Of a stretch of 64,000 bases of DNA, positions 22,187 to 35,000 are shown piece after piece. This DNA comes from Trifolium pratense (lineage: Eukaryota; Streptophyta; Magnoliopsida; Fabales; Fabaceae). Positions within the stretch are counted from its first letter, which is position 1. Every line of letters starts with the position of its first letter. Location of the stretch: positions 68,557,257 to 68,621,256 of the forward strand of contig NC_060060.1 of assembly GCF_020283565.1 (NCBI RefSeq), in the 5' to 3' direction. Below the pieces are notes generated by a model that did not search any database, had not been told where the DNA came from, and worked only from the letters and a program-made list of their open reading frames with translations. Made by a program: the position numbers and the translations under genes.

Positions 22187-22478
22187 TACTCCCTCCGGTC
22201 CTTTTTATAAGGAACAATTTGGAAAAAAAATTTGGTCCTTTTTATAAGAAACAATCATTAAATTTATTCTTACAATTCCATTTTTACCCTTATTAAATTG
22301 TATCCATTCCAAAGTTATGCATTAATTAGAGTGATATATTCCCTAAGGATAAATTAATACACCAAGGTTAGTTTTGGAATAGATTGTAAAATTTTAGAAT
22401 TTTTATTAAGAAAAATAAGGTTTCTTGGTATGTGTGTTTTTTCCAAATTGTTCCTTATAATAAGGACCGGAGGGAGTA
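22187..22478. mobile_element. Stowaway-like MITE
   Basis: TACTCCCTCCGGTCC at the left and GGACCGGAGGGAGTA at the right form a long terminal inverted repeat that continues through CTTTTTATAAGGAACAATTTGG. Length is 292 bp, with TA at both edges and no coding capacity. Confidence 0.85.
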
Positions 22479-22857
22479 CAATAAAAAAGTATAACAACAA
22501 TGAGATGGTAAAAATGGTGGCTGTTGTAGAAAATTAGCTGATTGATATGCTTTATATAGATACATGAAATATGGTTTTAGAGATGCATCATAATCATAAT
22601 ATTAAATAAAATTTTGTGCAGTACAACTATGTGATCTGGCAAATTTAATTTTATTCATGAATGAGAATAAAATTGATTAGTAACTGATGCTAATTTTAAG
22701 GACATAAAAAAATCGGTGCAGTACAATTGTTAGGGATGACAATTTGACTCATACCCAGAGGATACCCGCAAAAATTACCCACAACGGGTAGGGTAAAAAC
22801 CCGCATTTTGCGTACGGACACGGGTATGGGTAATTACCCGCAAAAATGAACGGGTAT
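22479..22857. other. Intergenic stretch with GGGTA/TACCC repeat element
   Basis: From about 22733, words such as GGATACCCGC, AATTACCC and ACGGGTA alternate in both orientations. This is probably one end of a repeat that G2 interrupted at 22858. Confidence 0.45.
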
Positions 22858-25519
22858 TGTAACATCCCGACTTTAATTAATAGAAGAATATTTATTAGAA
22901 ACTAATTGGAAATAAGTGAATAAGTATAAAGGGATAATTAATTGGCATAAGTGCATTTTGGTGCTAGATGGAAGGACAAAATAGAAATTTCACACCAAGT
23001 ACATGTCATTGTACTACATAAGGACATGTCATGTGGTCTTAAACCAAGGAGAAAAGATCACAACTTTCCCTCCTCCTGCTCTCTCTCACGTGAACAAACA
23101 ACTAAGAAAAATAAATCAAATAGGACCCACACCTTTAATATAAGCCACATGACTCCTTGAAACAACCGCTCCTTTTATCATAACATTATGACTACCTGAG
23201 AAAGTAAAGTCAGGAAACCAAAAGTTCCCATCTTCTTCTCACGCCATCAACAACAACAACAACAACAACTCCTCTTCTAAATCCTTCTAATTCTTAATGA
23301 ATGAAGCATGCAATTCCAGATTTAGAATCCCCATGAAATATAGAACCAAGTAAGCTCCATTCTTCCTATTTCTTTTCTTCTTGGTCGAAAAACCCTTTTC
23401 ATTGTACCTACCCTCAAGTTTCAATTCCTTCACCATCTATGAGAGGACTTGGATGCATGGTGATCATCTCTTCTCTGATAAGATGCCAATATTTGGATTG
23501 AGTCAATGTTACTCAGAAAGTTAAGGTAAGAAACTCACTTTCCATGAACACATAGTTTTTCCTCTTTTAAATCCAATCACTAAATCTTAACCCCATACTT
23601 GAAATTTGTCCTTGGATGCACGTTTACTCTTTAAAACACGAATCTTGAGATGTCTGGAAGGTCATGGGTGTTGGAGAAATTAAGTGAAACTAGAGAATGA
23701 AGAATTTTGGTATCAAACCCGTATTCAAGGACAGACCTGCACTAAAAAGGTAACTGTTCTCTCCCTGTAGCTCCGAATGAGATACCGTTTATTTCTATGG
23801 ATAGCTAACTCAAATACGGTCGTTGTGGTACCGGTTTTATAATTTTTGGACGAGCGATGAGGTCGATAGACATTTTTGAAGTTGGAAGCCAGTAGCAGGA
23901 ATTGTGCAGAAAATCTGGAATTTTGGTGTTTTATGTGCTACGGGTTTGCATCTTGAGCGGCTCAAGCGGATGATTATATGCGAAACAGTTCGGAATTGCT
24001 ATCAAATCAGGTGGGTTCCTTTAGGTAAACTCTCACTTAATAGAGTAGCCTTATTAGTTTTCCCCAAAATCCAACTATGCATGTTAACTTAAGTTTTAGG
24101 GATTAATTAGGAAATAAAAACTCATGAAGCGACTAATTAACTACTTAAAGAAGCCCTTGCATGTTGAATGGACTGGAAATCGTGGAACATAGTGAAACTA
24201 AGAGATATATAATCTAAATTGTATTTGGATTGATTTTAAGTTATGCAGGAAATCGAGCTTGAGCCGGCTTAAACAGAGCTTGACCCGATGCGACGTTTCC
24301 TTAAAAACTCTAAAATGCCCATTATGGGTGTTATGAGCTGGTGCATGCGCATCATGGATCAGTGCATAACTCTCAGGAGATGTTTTATAAAAACTGGAAA
24401 CGATTGAATCGGTGCATTCACTTGTTGAATTGACTCAACCAAGGTTTGGGCAGGTTTTAATCGGTACAAGGGATGCTTGAGCCGATTCATATAACTCACA
24501 TTATTTTCTTAAAAACTGAATTATATGCATCGGTGCATAAAACACTTGAATTGGTGCAACCTGAGATAATTATTTTTGTAACAAAAACCATTTGGTTTAT
24601 GGATGGAGGTTATAATAACTATTTTATTTCAATTAAAAACCCTCTGCCATGAACATTATTTTATAAAAATAATAAGTGACTAAATTCCACGATTACGGAT
24701 CTTCGTACATGTATTAAAATCAATAGACATAGGAATTGAATCAGAATATTCAGGATAGTTAGATATATCCCGGGAAGGTTTTCTTTCTTTTGGGTAGGAT
24801 AACCATTCAAGATTAGGAATTATGTTTCAGAATTTATCAGGATGGTTGGTCATTAGTACCAATATCAGGAAGCGTGGTCATTAGTACCATGTCAGGGGAT
24901 TCATTCAGAATCCAAAATCATGTAATAAGAACTGTAAGCTCATGTTGTATTCCGACGTACATTATTATCGGTAATACCAGGCCAGGCACTCCGGGACCGG
25001 CTTACCCTTGGGTGATCCTGTTATGATAAAATTGACAAGATAATTATTATGTGTGTTACACCTTTATTTCTTTATTATCATATTATGAAAACTTCAGGAT
25101 TATGTCAAGATTAGACTTTTAGATATTCAGGTTCAGGTTAAAGTTAGAAACTATTAGTTTCAGTTGCCCCGGTGTAGTCACCAGTAGTTGGGTAGTAGGA
25201 GCTCACTGAGGCTTAGTAGTCTCATCCCACGACTTTCAATTTTTTTAGGTAAACAGGTTAACCGGAGCAAGGACCAGGCAGGAACTGATGATCGAAGCTA
25301 AGCTTGGATTATTGGATTAGAAGACCTTCATCTTCTTCTTTGTTTTTGTTAATCTGTTATTAAGATTTCAGTCATCATTTCAGCTGTGTTGTATTGATTA
25401 TCACATTATTCTCGTGATAATTTGTAATTCAATTAATTATTCTGTAAATTTTAATGTACTCAGATTCAATTATTAATATCTCGACTAAATATTCTAGACA
25501 ATTTAGTTGGGATGTTACA
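22858..25519 (+). mobile_element. 5' LTR of non-autonomous gypsy-type element G2
   Basis: It starts TGTAACATCCCGAC and ends GGGATGTTACA (2662 bp). The 3' LTR copy starting at 49812 is collinear for 207 bp with two differences. TGGTATCAGAGC (25522-25533), complementary to initiator-Met tRNA, follows at once as the primer-binding site. The expected target duplication is GGTAT (22853-22857); its partner lies beyond the window. Confidence 0.92.
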
Positions 25520-27005
25520 ATTGGTATCAGAGCAGGTCGATCTAGTATCGGACCTTGCCATGAGTCATTAGAATTCATTCCTAAGTAGTACGGACCCTTT
25601 GGAGTCTTGACTGTTTACGCTGAAATCATCGCGTGCTGAGCCCGTACAACTCAGTATTGTGCATGATAGGCAGGGTATTATGGTTGAGAACTGAAGTGGA
25701 CCAAGGACGTCGAGTAGTAAGAACAGAGTAGAAGCGCAAACTCGGACGGAAGTAAGAACCAACATCTTTGCAAACTGATGTTGAAGCTGCAGTCGCTGAC
25801 GCCACAAGAGTAAGTAGCATAGCACCAACAAGTGGCGCGTAGAATTTTGGAACAATACGTGGTTTCGTGCCAACAGTAAGAGTCATGTCAGGATATGTAT
25901 GAATCAGACGCGCTCAAATGAAGTTGATCAACAAGAGACTCGTAGGATTCTGGGAAAACAGACAACCTCAGTATCAACGTAAGCCTTGACCGAAGTGGAA
26001 CTCAGACTGGGTATAGAAGTAAGATACCCCGATGTTAGCCGTAAATCCGGATTTGTAATGAGGCAGATAGATGGATGAGAAAATCTCTCAAAGTAGTAAA
26101 TCACGAGCGGCGTATACCGAAGGTAGAATTGTTACACGGAGGAATGTAGATAAACCATTATACTGAAGTGTGTAGTACGTAATAGTATCCAACTAACACT
26201 ATGTGTCAGGTAAACTTTTCCGAACCTAAAAGTAACCACACTCTCTTGTGAACCTACGTACCAGAAGCATGTTGAACCAAGTAAGACCTAGCAGTCAATA
26301 GACCGAAACTCTTCCTAAATACTTAACCGTCCATTGCAGCCAAGAAATTCATCCAGTGTTGTTAGACCAGTCAACTACTTGTACTAGAGAAACCAATGAA
26401 CACATACACATACCAATAATTTTTTTTATGCCATCTTATTATATTACCCTCTAGAATGTCAACATTAAATGTCCTCAATAAAATGAATTCACCCTCTCAA
26501 TTCGTAGCAAGTAATCATACCACACCCTTAGAAGCTTAGCCTTATTTAGTATAACAATCAGAAATTCGCTCTTCACAATACACGTTATCCAGGTAGGCAA
26601 ACTCAGTGCTATCATTCAATTGTTCTTGAACTGGTAACTCAATTCAGTACTAGTTTTTGTCATTCATGTATTCGAACCTATCATTTAATAACTCAACAAA
26701 ATTAGTTAATCATTCCTTTGAAAGTTTGTCAGCTACAAATCTGAATAAGAACCAAGATGTCCTAACTCGAGTGAATTGCCAGAAGAAAGAAAATCATGAT
26801 GTATGAGTATGAACTCGGTAGTAGTCGGATCTTCAATTATCTAGTTATCCATATGAACATTAACTCAGCGTAATTATTTGAATCGAACAGTACTTGATTC
26901 AATATCCATCAGTATTAGAAAACCATGAATGAGCGTGCTTCCCGAACTTGTCTGGTTATGCATCAGACAAATAATTCCTTTTCATGCCTTAATGCATATC
27001 AGCCA
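25520..27005 (+). mobile_element. G2 internal region, left part, non-coding
   Basis: No gag or pol frame exists here; all frames are broken. The primer-binding site is intact. The region resumes at 48242 after the insertion of element A. Confidence 0.8.
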
Positions 27006-27010
27006 TGTAC
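27006..27010. repeat. Target-site duplication TGTAC (left) of element A
   Basis: TGTAC precedes the left end of element A and is repeated at 48237-48241 after its right end. Confidence 0.92.
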
Positions 27011-27429
27011 TGAAGTAGCAATAAATGTCACAAGAAAGGGGGGGTTTGAATTGTGACCCTTTTTAAAAATCTTTTATGTGAGTTTAAAATAACTCAAGAC
27101 AATATTTCTTTTAATTGGTTAGATAACAATGAACAAAGAAATATAGTTAGCAACAATAAAATAAACAATGAACAAAATAAATACTGAGTTAGTTGCTGAA
27201 TAAGTAAATGTTTAAGGCCCAGAGCACTCTGGTATTACTCAGTTAGTTAGTTTAGTATGTTTTAAGGATTTTAGAGTCCAAGAGAAAAACACACAAAAGT
27301 TATCCTGGTTCACCCAACTTGGGCTAGTCCAGTCCTCACAGTCCTTGTGAGATTGTCCACTATAAATGCTCAGATCAGAACCTTCTGCTTCGCATCAAAA
27401 ACTTGATCACAACTGGATCAATACAAACT

Positions 27430-27566
27430 GCTTTTCTTCACTCGAAAAGACTTTTACACAAATGCTTTTCTTCACTCGAAAAGACTTTCACACAAATGCT
27501 TTTCTTCACTCGAAAAGACTTTCACTCAAAATGCTTTTCTTCACTCGAAAAGACTTTCTCACAAAC
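27430..27566. repeat. Four 34-bp tandem repeats in the LTR of element A
   Basis: GCTTTTCTTCACTCGAAAAG starts each unit (27430, 27464, 27498, 27533). The same array in the 5' LTR is the insertion site of element D. Confidence 0.9.
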
Positions 27567-27794
27567 ACTCAATCTAACATGAAAGAAAGACTTGAGAGGG
27601 TTACAATATTTGTGGGGAATATGGGTTAAATCAACTCAAGTGAGAGATTGATAATAGCAAGCTTTGTCTATTTGTTTTTCACAAATTTATGATATATCTT
27701 TGATGCTTTGCTTTGCTTTTGAAGAGTTTATTACTTGTTGATTTTTGCTTCAACTAAGTATATGATTTGATTCTTTTTGCAAACTCTTAATTTT

Positions 27795-27874
27795 CTCTTG
27801 TTTATTACTCCAATGTATTTATTACTCCAATATTCTCTTGTTTATTACTCCAATGTATTTATTACTCCAATATT
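27795..27874. repeat. Two 40-bp tandem repeats, 3' LTR of element A only
   Basis: Each unit starts CTCTTGTTTATTACTCC. Part of the unit recurs again up to about 27920. The matching place in the 5' LTR (about 47357-47375) has only a short unique stretch. Confidence 0.88.
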
Positions 27875-28775
27875 CTCTTTTTGCAAGCTTTGTCTACTTG
27901 TTTATTACTCCAATGTATTTATAGGCAAATAAGACCTTGGAGGAGCGTATGAGAGAGGGATTTGAATTTCAAATCCAACTTGACATGTCACAATGTTGTG
28001 CTGTCTTTTTGCTGTGAATAGTGCGTTATCGTTGCTTCAGTAACATTACCGTTATGGCAATCTGCACTACACTTTTAATCCAATGACAACCACTGCATTT
28101 ACGTGGCCCATATATGTCCATAAGAAGGAATCTTTCCTAATTTAGGGTTGGACAACTTGTATGCAAGTGGGAAAAAATATCATGTAATAATTGTACTTTG
28201 TTTTGGTGACTCATTGTCCTTTGTTGTTTCCTTGTCCCCTCTATGTTCCCTTGAAGAGAATGAGGCAAGCTACAACTTGGCTTATGGTGTGACTCTACCT
28301 TGTTGGCCAATTTTCGTTCAAGCCATCATTGAATGATGTGGCTTTCATTTGAATTTCAAATCTTCTTCAATCATTGATGGAAGCTTCCTTTGTTTGTCCA
28401 AAGGGGCTTTTATTCACTTTAGTCCAAAAAGGCTTTATGGCCCATGATTCAATTTATGCCATGTTTGGCATATTCCTTACATAAGTGTTTCCTTAAAATA
28501 CTACCACTTTTGATGAGGCAAAGGAATAATATCTTTGTGAAGCACTTCATCATTTATGCCAAGACTTTAAGATGCTTCTTTTGTTTCTATTCATTGCTTA
28601 TATGTTTTGCTTGTCCATTGGTTGCTCATCCATAACGTTACCGTTGACAGATGATATCATTATCGTTGAAACATTTCTCACAAAACACATTAGTAGATAA
28701 CAAGATAATCATAATTAAAATTAATTAATATGTTTGTTATCTTTAAAACATCAAATAAGGATTTTGTCCTCAACA

Positions 28776-29619
28776 ATCTCCCCCTTTTTGATGATGACAA
28801 ACATTTAACTTAATTTTGATTTTGAGTTTTTTGATAAAAAGATTTTGATAATCTTTTGCATTTGATTTGTCAATAACTCCCCCTCAATTTAAGCATTCTA
28901 TTTTCAATAGCAAATTGAGTTTAAACTTTGATTAAAAATAATATGACAAATTTTAACAAGTCATTCTTTTACCAAAGTGAATGTTTATGGTTATGATGGT
29001 TTTGCTCAAAATTTGAATGAGTTTCATATCAGAGTATTTAAGGATATTTTCAAAAACATTTGTATGTTTTGATTAGAGCATTACTTATCCTTTTGGTTGA
29101 ATATCTTTTACCTGCCTTCAATGCAGAAACTTATCATGGATCAAAAACTTAGCATGTTTCAGAGAATCAAACAATATGAAATTTATCACATATTTCAACA
29201 TGAATCCTGAAACTGTCTTTTGACAGAAAAAAAAGAGATCATGATAAAATTTTGAGATATCTCTCAACTGCATAATTTCTCAAAGCATAGCTTTGTTTTC
29301 TTGTGATCAAAATAATGATTCATAAACCTGCTGTCATAATAACATAAGCATTCATTTCATTGCAGCAAAAGTTTTTCAAAATATCATTTCAAAATAAAAC
29401 TTACAGATGCATGCTATCATAGCATAACATACTGGCGCATTAGTTCAACATACATATGAAAATGCATCACAAAACATAGTCTTTTAACATTACATAGCTT
29501 AAAGCAAAATAAGTTAAAAACAGAACAGAACAAAATATGCGCGCTTTGTGTTGTGCCAGCATCTGCAGCTTCAGCTGTGTTCTTTTCTTTTCTCCCCCTT
29601 TGTCACATCAAAAAGTGAA
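28776..29619 (-). other. 3' untranslated region and polypurine tracts of element A
   Basis: It is non-coding and AT-rich. On the minus strand AGGGGGAG occurs next to the LTR (28785-28778), at 28884-28876 and at 29600-29591 just after the env-like stop. Repeated polypurine tracts are a known Sirevirus trait. Confidence 0.75.
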
Positions 29620-31800
29620 CTAAGGAGCAGGCCTTGATGGTGATGAGCCATCTGATGATGATGATGTGGAAGGTTGAGGCATAACATGAACAGGAATGGG
29701 ATATGGATTGGCTGGAGGTGTTGGAAGATTGAACCTTGGACAGAAAACATTAGAAATCCAATCCCTCATGATGGAGTTTTCAAGGGTGATATAGGTTAGA
29801 TGAGAATCAAGAAGTTGATTAGCTTGGAACAATTTTTTCACATCACTCCTAGTTTTGGAGGTGATTCTTTCAACTTTGGATCTTGGTAATTGTGGTGAAG
29901 GTCTAGGTGCAGCATTTGATGGTCCAGCATTGAAGTTTGAGATGTTTGGGAGATTCAAAGTGGGTGAAAGGATGGAAATGTTTTGAGTGAAGAAGGGTTG
30001 AGAAAAAGGGTTCTGAGGTGGTGAAAAGTTAAAAAAGTGACTGTTAAAGCTCTCATTGAACATAGGTGAAAGGTTGAAGCTTGGTGGAGAAGAAAACAAT
30101 GGAGCACTACTAGTGGATGAGGAGGTGAGATGGTTTAATACAGAGTCAGGGTCAGGTTGGTTCACAAATTGATTGACTGCTAAATTTGGAGCAATTTGAG
30201 GCTGTGGCTCGGGTTGAGGTGCAGCTGCAACTGGTGATTCATTTTGTGGATAGGCTAGAGGGATGTTCAAGTTTATCTCAGCTCTAGGGCCTAGCATTTG
30301 AGATGAGGATGGAGAAATAAAAGCCTCATTTTGAGGAATTTCTGTTTCAACAGAGTGTGGCGCAAAAGGTGGATTTGAAACAAGTTCATCTTCAACAAAA
30401 GGTTCATGCATTTGTTGAGATTGTGCAGTGTCATCATACTGCTCATTCCTTTTTCTCTTGGCTCTAGTGTAAACTTTTACAGGAGCTTGGGAGATAGGTT
30501 CATTCTTGAAGTGTTTGAGGTTTTTTAAGGAAAACTTCTTGTGTTCAGTTTCAGCAATTTCCCCCTCAAAAGGTACTTTGAAATGATCAAAGATTTTGGT
30601 TAAAGCCATGCCATACGAGACACAAAATTTTTTGTTATTCCTATTAGCTATATCCATCATAAAATTGATCATTAGGAATGGAAGGTTTAGCTTTTTCCTT
30701 TCAAACAGGTGATGAATGACCATGAGTTCATTATCATCTAGCTCAGCATATTTTCCTTGTCTTGGCAAAACATTCCCTTGACTCATGATGTGAAAGACTT
30801 TTGGCAAAAAGTTTAGGTCAGAGGTTTTTCGAGAGTCTTTTGAAGATTCTAAAGTGAAAATAGGGATCCTTACTTCCTCAAAAGTGGTTTTAGCTAAGCT
30901 ATACCAGTTCTTACCATAAGCTCTAAAACCATTGTTTGGAATTTTGAAAATGTCAGCAATAATGTCAGGGTTTAGTTCAAACTCTACTCCCTTAACATTG
31001 GCTCTAATTGTGCAATTTTCACGATCACACTTGGCCTTAAAATAAAAGGCTTGAATTAACCTAGGGTAATAGGTTTCTCTAAGAGATAGAAAAGAGGACC
31101 AACCTTGAAAGTCAGTGTAGGCTTTTATCTCAAGAGGATGTGATTGAAGAGCTTTAAAATTGAAAAACCGTCCTGGTGCTATTGGCTTGGTTCTCCATTT
31201 TTCTTGAAAAATCTTTTCTTCAGCTTCTGATGAGTACATTGGTGTTTCATCTTGAAACATAGCATTCACAGATTTTTTCTTTTCCAATCTCTGTTTCGGT
31301 TTAGAGGAAGTTTCACAAACTTTCTCTTTTCCCTTTTTAGTTTGAGGTTGAGTGGGAATGGTGGACTCTGACTTAGTTTCCTCGCTTGAGGATTTTGATG
31401 AAGGGTTTGAGTTGGATTTGGACGATGGAGGAACGAAAGTTTCTTCCTCATCACTTTCTTCTTCATCAGTTGAATCAACATTTATGTAGATTTTTTCAAC
31501 ATTGCTCTGAGTTTGTTGATTTGCAAAGTTTTCCCTAATTCTCTGAGAACGACGCGGAGGAGCAGAGAAGGATGGTTTCTTTTTCTTTGTTCTTGGTTTG
31601 AGATGTGATGGTGTTTGGTTTAGATTTTGAGACGGTTCAACTGGATTTGGTGGTGGTTGACCATAGTAAGGAGGAAACAAGGTTCTTAAGGGTTTTAAGT
31701 TTAAGGGTAACGATGAAGATGGTGGTGGTGAAGGGTTGCGGAATCGTGGTGGTGAACGGTTGAATGGTGGTGCTCGTCTGGCTGTTTGTTTGGTTCTCAT
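29620..31800 (-). CDS. Env-like third ORF of element A, with a histone H3 tail-like N-terminus
   Basis: This 726-residue frame lies downstream of pol, where Sireviruses carry an env-like gene. It starts MRTKQTARRA; residues 2-8 equal residues 2-8 of histone H3. A Pro/Ser-rich and basic region follows (to about 200). A conserved central domain (about 200-450) includes GW, LRETYYPRLI, YFKA, YGKNWYS, NLPFLM and SYGMALTKIF. A Pro/Asn-rich tail and a Ser-rich end complete it. The central domain clearly matches the ORF of element C at 62367. I see no signal peptide and no convincing membrane helix, so a true envelope role is doubtful. Function is unknown. The frame is intact. Expression would need a spliced or separate message. 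Confidence 0.85.
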   Translation of the reverse strand: MRTKQTARRAPPFNRSPPRFRNPSPPPSSSLPLNLKPLRTLFPPYYGQPPPNPVEPSQNLNQTPSHLKPRTKKKKPSFSAPPRRSQRIRENFANQQTQSNVEKIYINVDSTDEEESDEEETFVPPSSKSNSNPSSKSSSEETKSESTIPTQPQTKKGKEKVCETSSKPKQRLEKKKSVNAMFQDETPMYSSEAEEKIFQEKWRTKPIAPGRFFNFKALQSHPLEIKAYTDFQGWSSFLSLRETYYPRLIQAFYFKAKCDRENCTIRANVKGVEFELNPDIIADIFKIPNNGFRAYGKNWYSLAKTTFEEVRIPIFTLESSKDSRKTSDLNFLPKVFHIMSQGNVLPRQGKYAELDDNELMVIHHLFERKKLNLPFLMINFMMDIANRNNKKFCVSYGMALTKIFDHFKVPFEGEIAETEHKKFSLKNLKHFKNEPISQAPVKVYTRAKRKRNEQYDDTAQSQQMHEPFVEDELVSNPPFAPHSVETEIPQNEAFISPSSSQMLGPRAEINLNIPLAYPQNESPVAAAPQPEPQPQIAPNLAVNQFVNQPDPDSVLNHLTSSSTSSAPLFSSPPSFNLSPMFNESFNSHFFNFSPPQNPFSQPFFTQNISILSPTLNLPNISNFNAGPSNAAPRPSPQLPRSKVERITSKTRSDVKKLFQANQLLDSHLTYITLENSIMRDWISNVFCPRFNLPTPPANPYPIPVHVMPQPSTSSSSDGSSPSRPAP

Positions 31801-32096
31801 GATTGTGAAGGAGAGGAAGATGAAGGAAGAAGAAAGGTTTGGAGAAAATGATGAACTCGGTTGAAGTGAGAAGAGGAAGAGTTGATGAATGAGGAGTAAT
31901 GGTGGGAGTTGGTTTAAGTAACCGAGGGAGGGAGTGATTAGATGTGATATCTTGAAAAGATATCCCTTTTCAGATAATGATGATACTTAGTAAAGTAGGT
32001 TAGATGAAAAGTTTTAAATAAGAAAGGAAATCATTTATGGGTTGTCATTTTATTAAATGATAATTTTTTTAATTCACCTTAGATATTTCTGGATTA
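31801..32096 (-). other. Spacer between pol and the env-like ORF of element A
   Basis: It is 296 non-coding bases and could hold the leader of a subgenomic message. No promoter is obvious. Confidence 0.5.
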
Positions 32097-35000
32097 CTAG
32101 CTTTTAATGGGATTTTGAATTATTTTTAATTTAACTTTTAACTCATTAAAACGATCTTCTACTAAGGGTTTAGTGAAGATATCAGCTAGTTGATTATCTG
32201 TGTCAACAAAAATTAGTTCAATTTCCTTTTTATTAACGTGATCCCTAATAAAATGATGTTTTATCTCAATATGCTTGGATCTTGAATGTTGAATGGGATT
32301 TTTTGACAAATTAATTGCACTAGTATTATCACAATAAATAGGTACATTTTCGTACCTTATTGAGAAATCCTCAAGCTGATTTTTAATCCAGAGAACTTGA
32401 GAGCAACAGCTTGCAGCTGACACATATTCAGCTTCAGTGGTAGATAATGCTATCGTGTTTTGTTTTCTGCATGACCAGCTTATGAGTGCTTTTCCAAGAA
32501 ATTGGCATGCACCACTTGTACTTTTTCTTTCAATTTTGTCTCCAGCGTAGTCAGCGTCACAATAAGCTATTAAATCAAAAATAGAATCTTTGCTATACCA
32601 AAGACCAAGATTAGTAGTACCGACAAGATATCTGAAAATTCTTTTAACAGCAGTTAGGTGCGATTCTCTAGGAGAAGTTTGAAAACGTGCACATAAACCT
32701 ACTGCAAAAACTATGTCTGGTCTACTTGCAGTTAAGTACAATAGAGATCCAATCATACCTCTATATTCCTTTTCAGGAACAATTTTTCCTTCCTCATCTT
32801 TATCCAAATTTGTAGATGGATGCATGGGAGTTGCCATAATTTTGGCTTCATTCATTTTATATTTTTTGAGAAGATTTTTAATATATTTTTCTTGACAAAT
32901 AAAAATTCCATTCATTTCTTGTTTAATTTGTAAACCAAGAAAATATCTCAGTTCTCCCATCATGCTCATCTCAAATTCATTTTGCATGAGATGGGAAAAA
33001 TCTTCACATAATTTTTCATTTGTTGATCCAAAAATAATATCATCAACATAGACTTGAACAATTAATAAATCCAATTTATCAATTTTTGTAAAAAGAGTTG
33101 TGTCAATTTTTCCTCTAGAAAAATTGTTCTTGATTAAGAATGCACTTAATCTGTCATACCAAGCTCTTGGAGCTTGTTTTAGACCATACAAAGCTTTTGA
33201 AAGTTTGAACACATGATCTTTTTTCTTTTCATTTTCAAAACCAGGAGGTTGATGAACATACACCTCTTCATTTAGAAAACCATTTAAAAAAGCACTTTTA
33301 ACATCCATTTGAAATAATTTAATATTTTTATGTGATGCATATGCTAAAAGAATTCTTATTGCTTCTAACCTGGCAACTGGAGCAAAAGTTTCATCGTAAT
33401 CAATACCTTCTTGCTGGTTATACCCTTGAGCAACAAGTCTTGCCTTGTTTCTAATAACCTTACCTTCTTCATCTAGCTTGTTTCGAAAAACCCATCTTGT
33501 TCCTATGATTGAATGATCTGTAGGAGATGGAACAAGTGACCATACTTGATTTTTCTCAAACTGAAGAAGTTCTTCTCTCATTGCTTCTACCCATGATTTA
33601 TCAATAATGGCTTCACCAATGGATTTTGGCTCTATCTGGGAGATCATTGCCATGTTGTTATCATTGTCTTTGAATGATAGTCTTGTTCTTATTCCATCAG
33701 TGGAACTTCCAATGATTTGATCTTGAGGATGATTCCCAACAATTCTCAATGTTTTTGGAGGAAGAAGAGGATCATCTTCTTTCTTTTGATTTGGAACATC
33801 CTGAGAAGTTAGTCTTTCTTGCTCATCATCAATTGATGGCATTATAAGATCATCAAATTCATCAAAGATAATATTCATGCTTATTTCCATGGTTTGTGTT
33901 TTTAAGTTATAAATTCTATATCCTTTAGAATTAGTAGCATAACCTAAGAAAATAGCTTTATCTGATTTTGAATCAAATTTACCAAGATTATCTTTTGTGT
34001 TTAAGATATAACAAAAACATCCAAAAATATGAAAATATGATATGTTTGGTTTTCTATTTTTCCAAAGTTCATATGGAGTTTTGTCTAGAATTTTTCTTAT
34101 TGAAACTCTATTTAAAATATAGCAAGAAGTACTAATGGCTTCAGCCCAAAAATATTTTTCAACATTTGATTCATTTAACATTGTTCTTGCCATTTCTTGT
34201 AGAGTTCTATTTTTCCTTTCAACAACTCCATTTTGCTGAGGAGTTCTTGCACAAGAAAAATTATGAGAAATACCATTTTCATCAAAGAATGATTTGAAAG
34301 ATGAATTTTCAAATTCTCCTCCATGATCACTTCTGACAGAGATGATATTTGAGCTTTGTTCATTTTGAACAAGTTTACAAAAGTTTTTGAAAGCATCACA
34401 AGATTCATCTTTATTTTTCAAAAACAAAACCCATGTGTATCTGGAGAAATCATCAACTATAACAAAACCATATTGTTTTCCACCAAGACTAGTGGTGTTG
34501 ACAGGACCAAATAAATCAATGTGAAGTAGTTCTAGAGGTTTTTTAGTTGAAATAAAATCTTTTGGATAAAAACTACTTTTGACTTGTTTTCCTCTTACAC
34601 AAGCTTCACAGATTTTATCTTTGTCAAACTTGATTTTTGGAAGACCTCTTACTAGATCAAGTTGAGATAATTTTGAAATTGTTTTCATGCTTATATGACC
34701 AGCTCTTTTGTGCCAAATCCATTTATCTTTTTCGATAGACATAAAACATGATTCAGCTGGAATGTCATCTAAGTATAAAACATACAAATTTTTCTTTCTT
34801 GATCCGGAAAAGAAAACTTTTCCTGATGAAGTTTGTTTGACTTCACAAATATTTGGTTTAAAAATAACTTCAAAACCACTATCACATAATTGACTGATAC
34901 TAAGTAAATTATGTTTTAGACCTTCTACATATTGAACATCTTCAATTTTTGCAGAATCATTATTACCTATAATACCTTTTCCTTTTATTTGTGCAGTATT

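Larger units (their letters stand above)
27011..28775 (-). mobile_element. 3' LTR of Sirevirus-like copia element A
   Basis: Read on the minus strand it begins TGTTGAGGACAAAATCC and ends TACTTCA (1765 bp). TATAAATA at 27923-27916 (minus) is a probable promoter. It is about 100 bp longer than the 5' LTR because of a 40-bp repeat. About five base differences from the 5' LTR are visible. Confidence 0.92.

Noticed and set aside
25568..25886. Minus-strand frames of 86-101 codons after the G2 primer-binding site
   Set aside because: Antisense in a non-coding interior with no motif; probably chance.
27430..27566. Regular 34-bp repeats that might look like a CRISPR array
   Set aside because: Direct tandem repeats without unique spacers in plant LTR sequence.
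27366..27629. 87-codon frame with four repeated peptide units
   Set aside because: Produced by the 34-bp tandem repeats of the LTR and antisense to the element.
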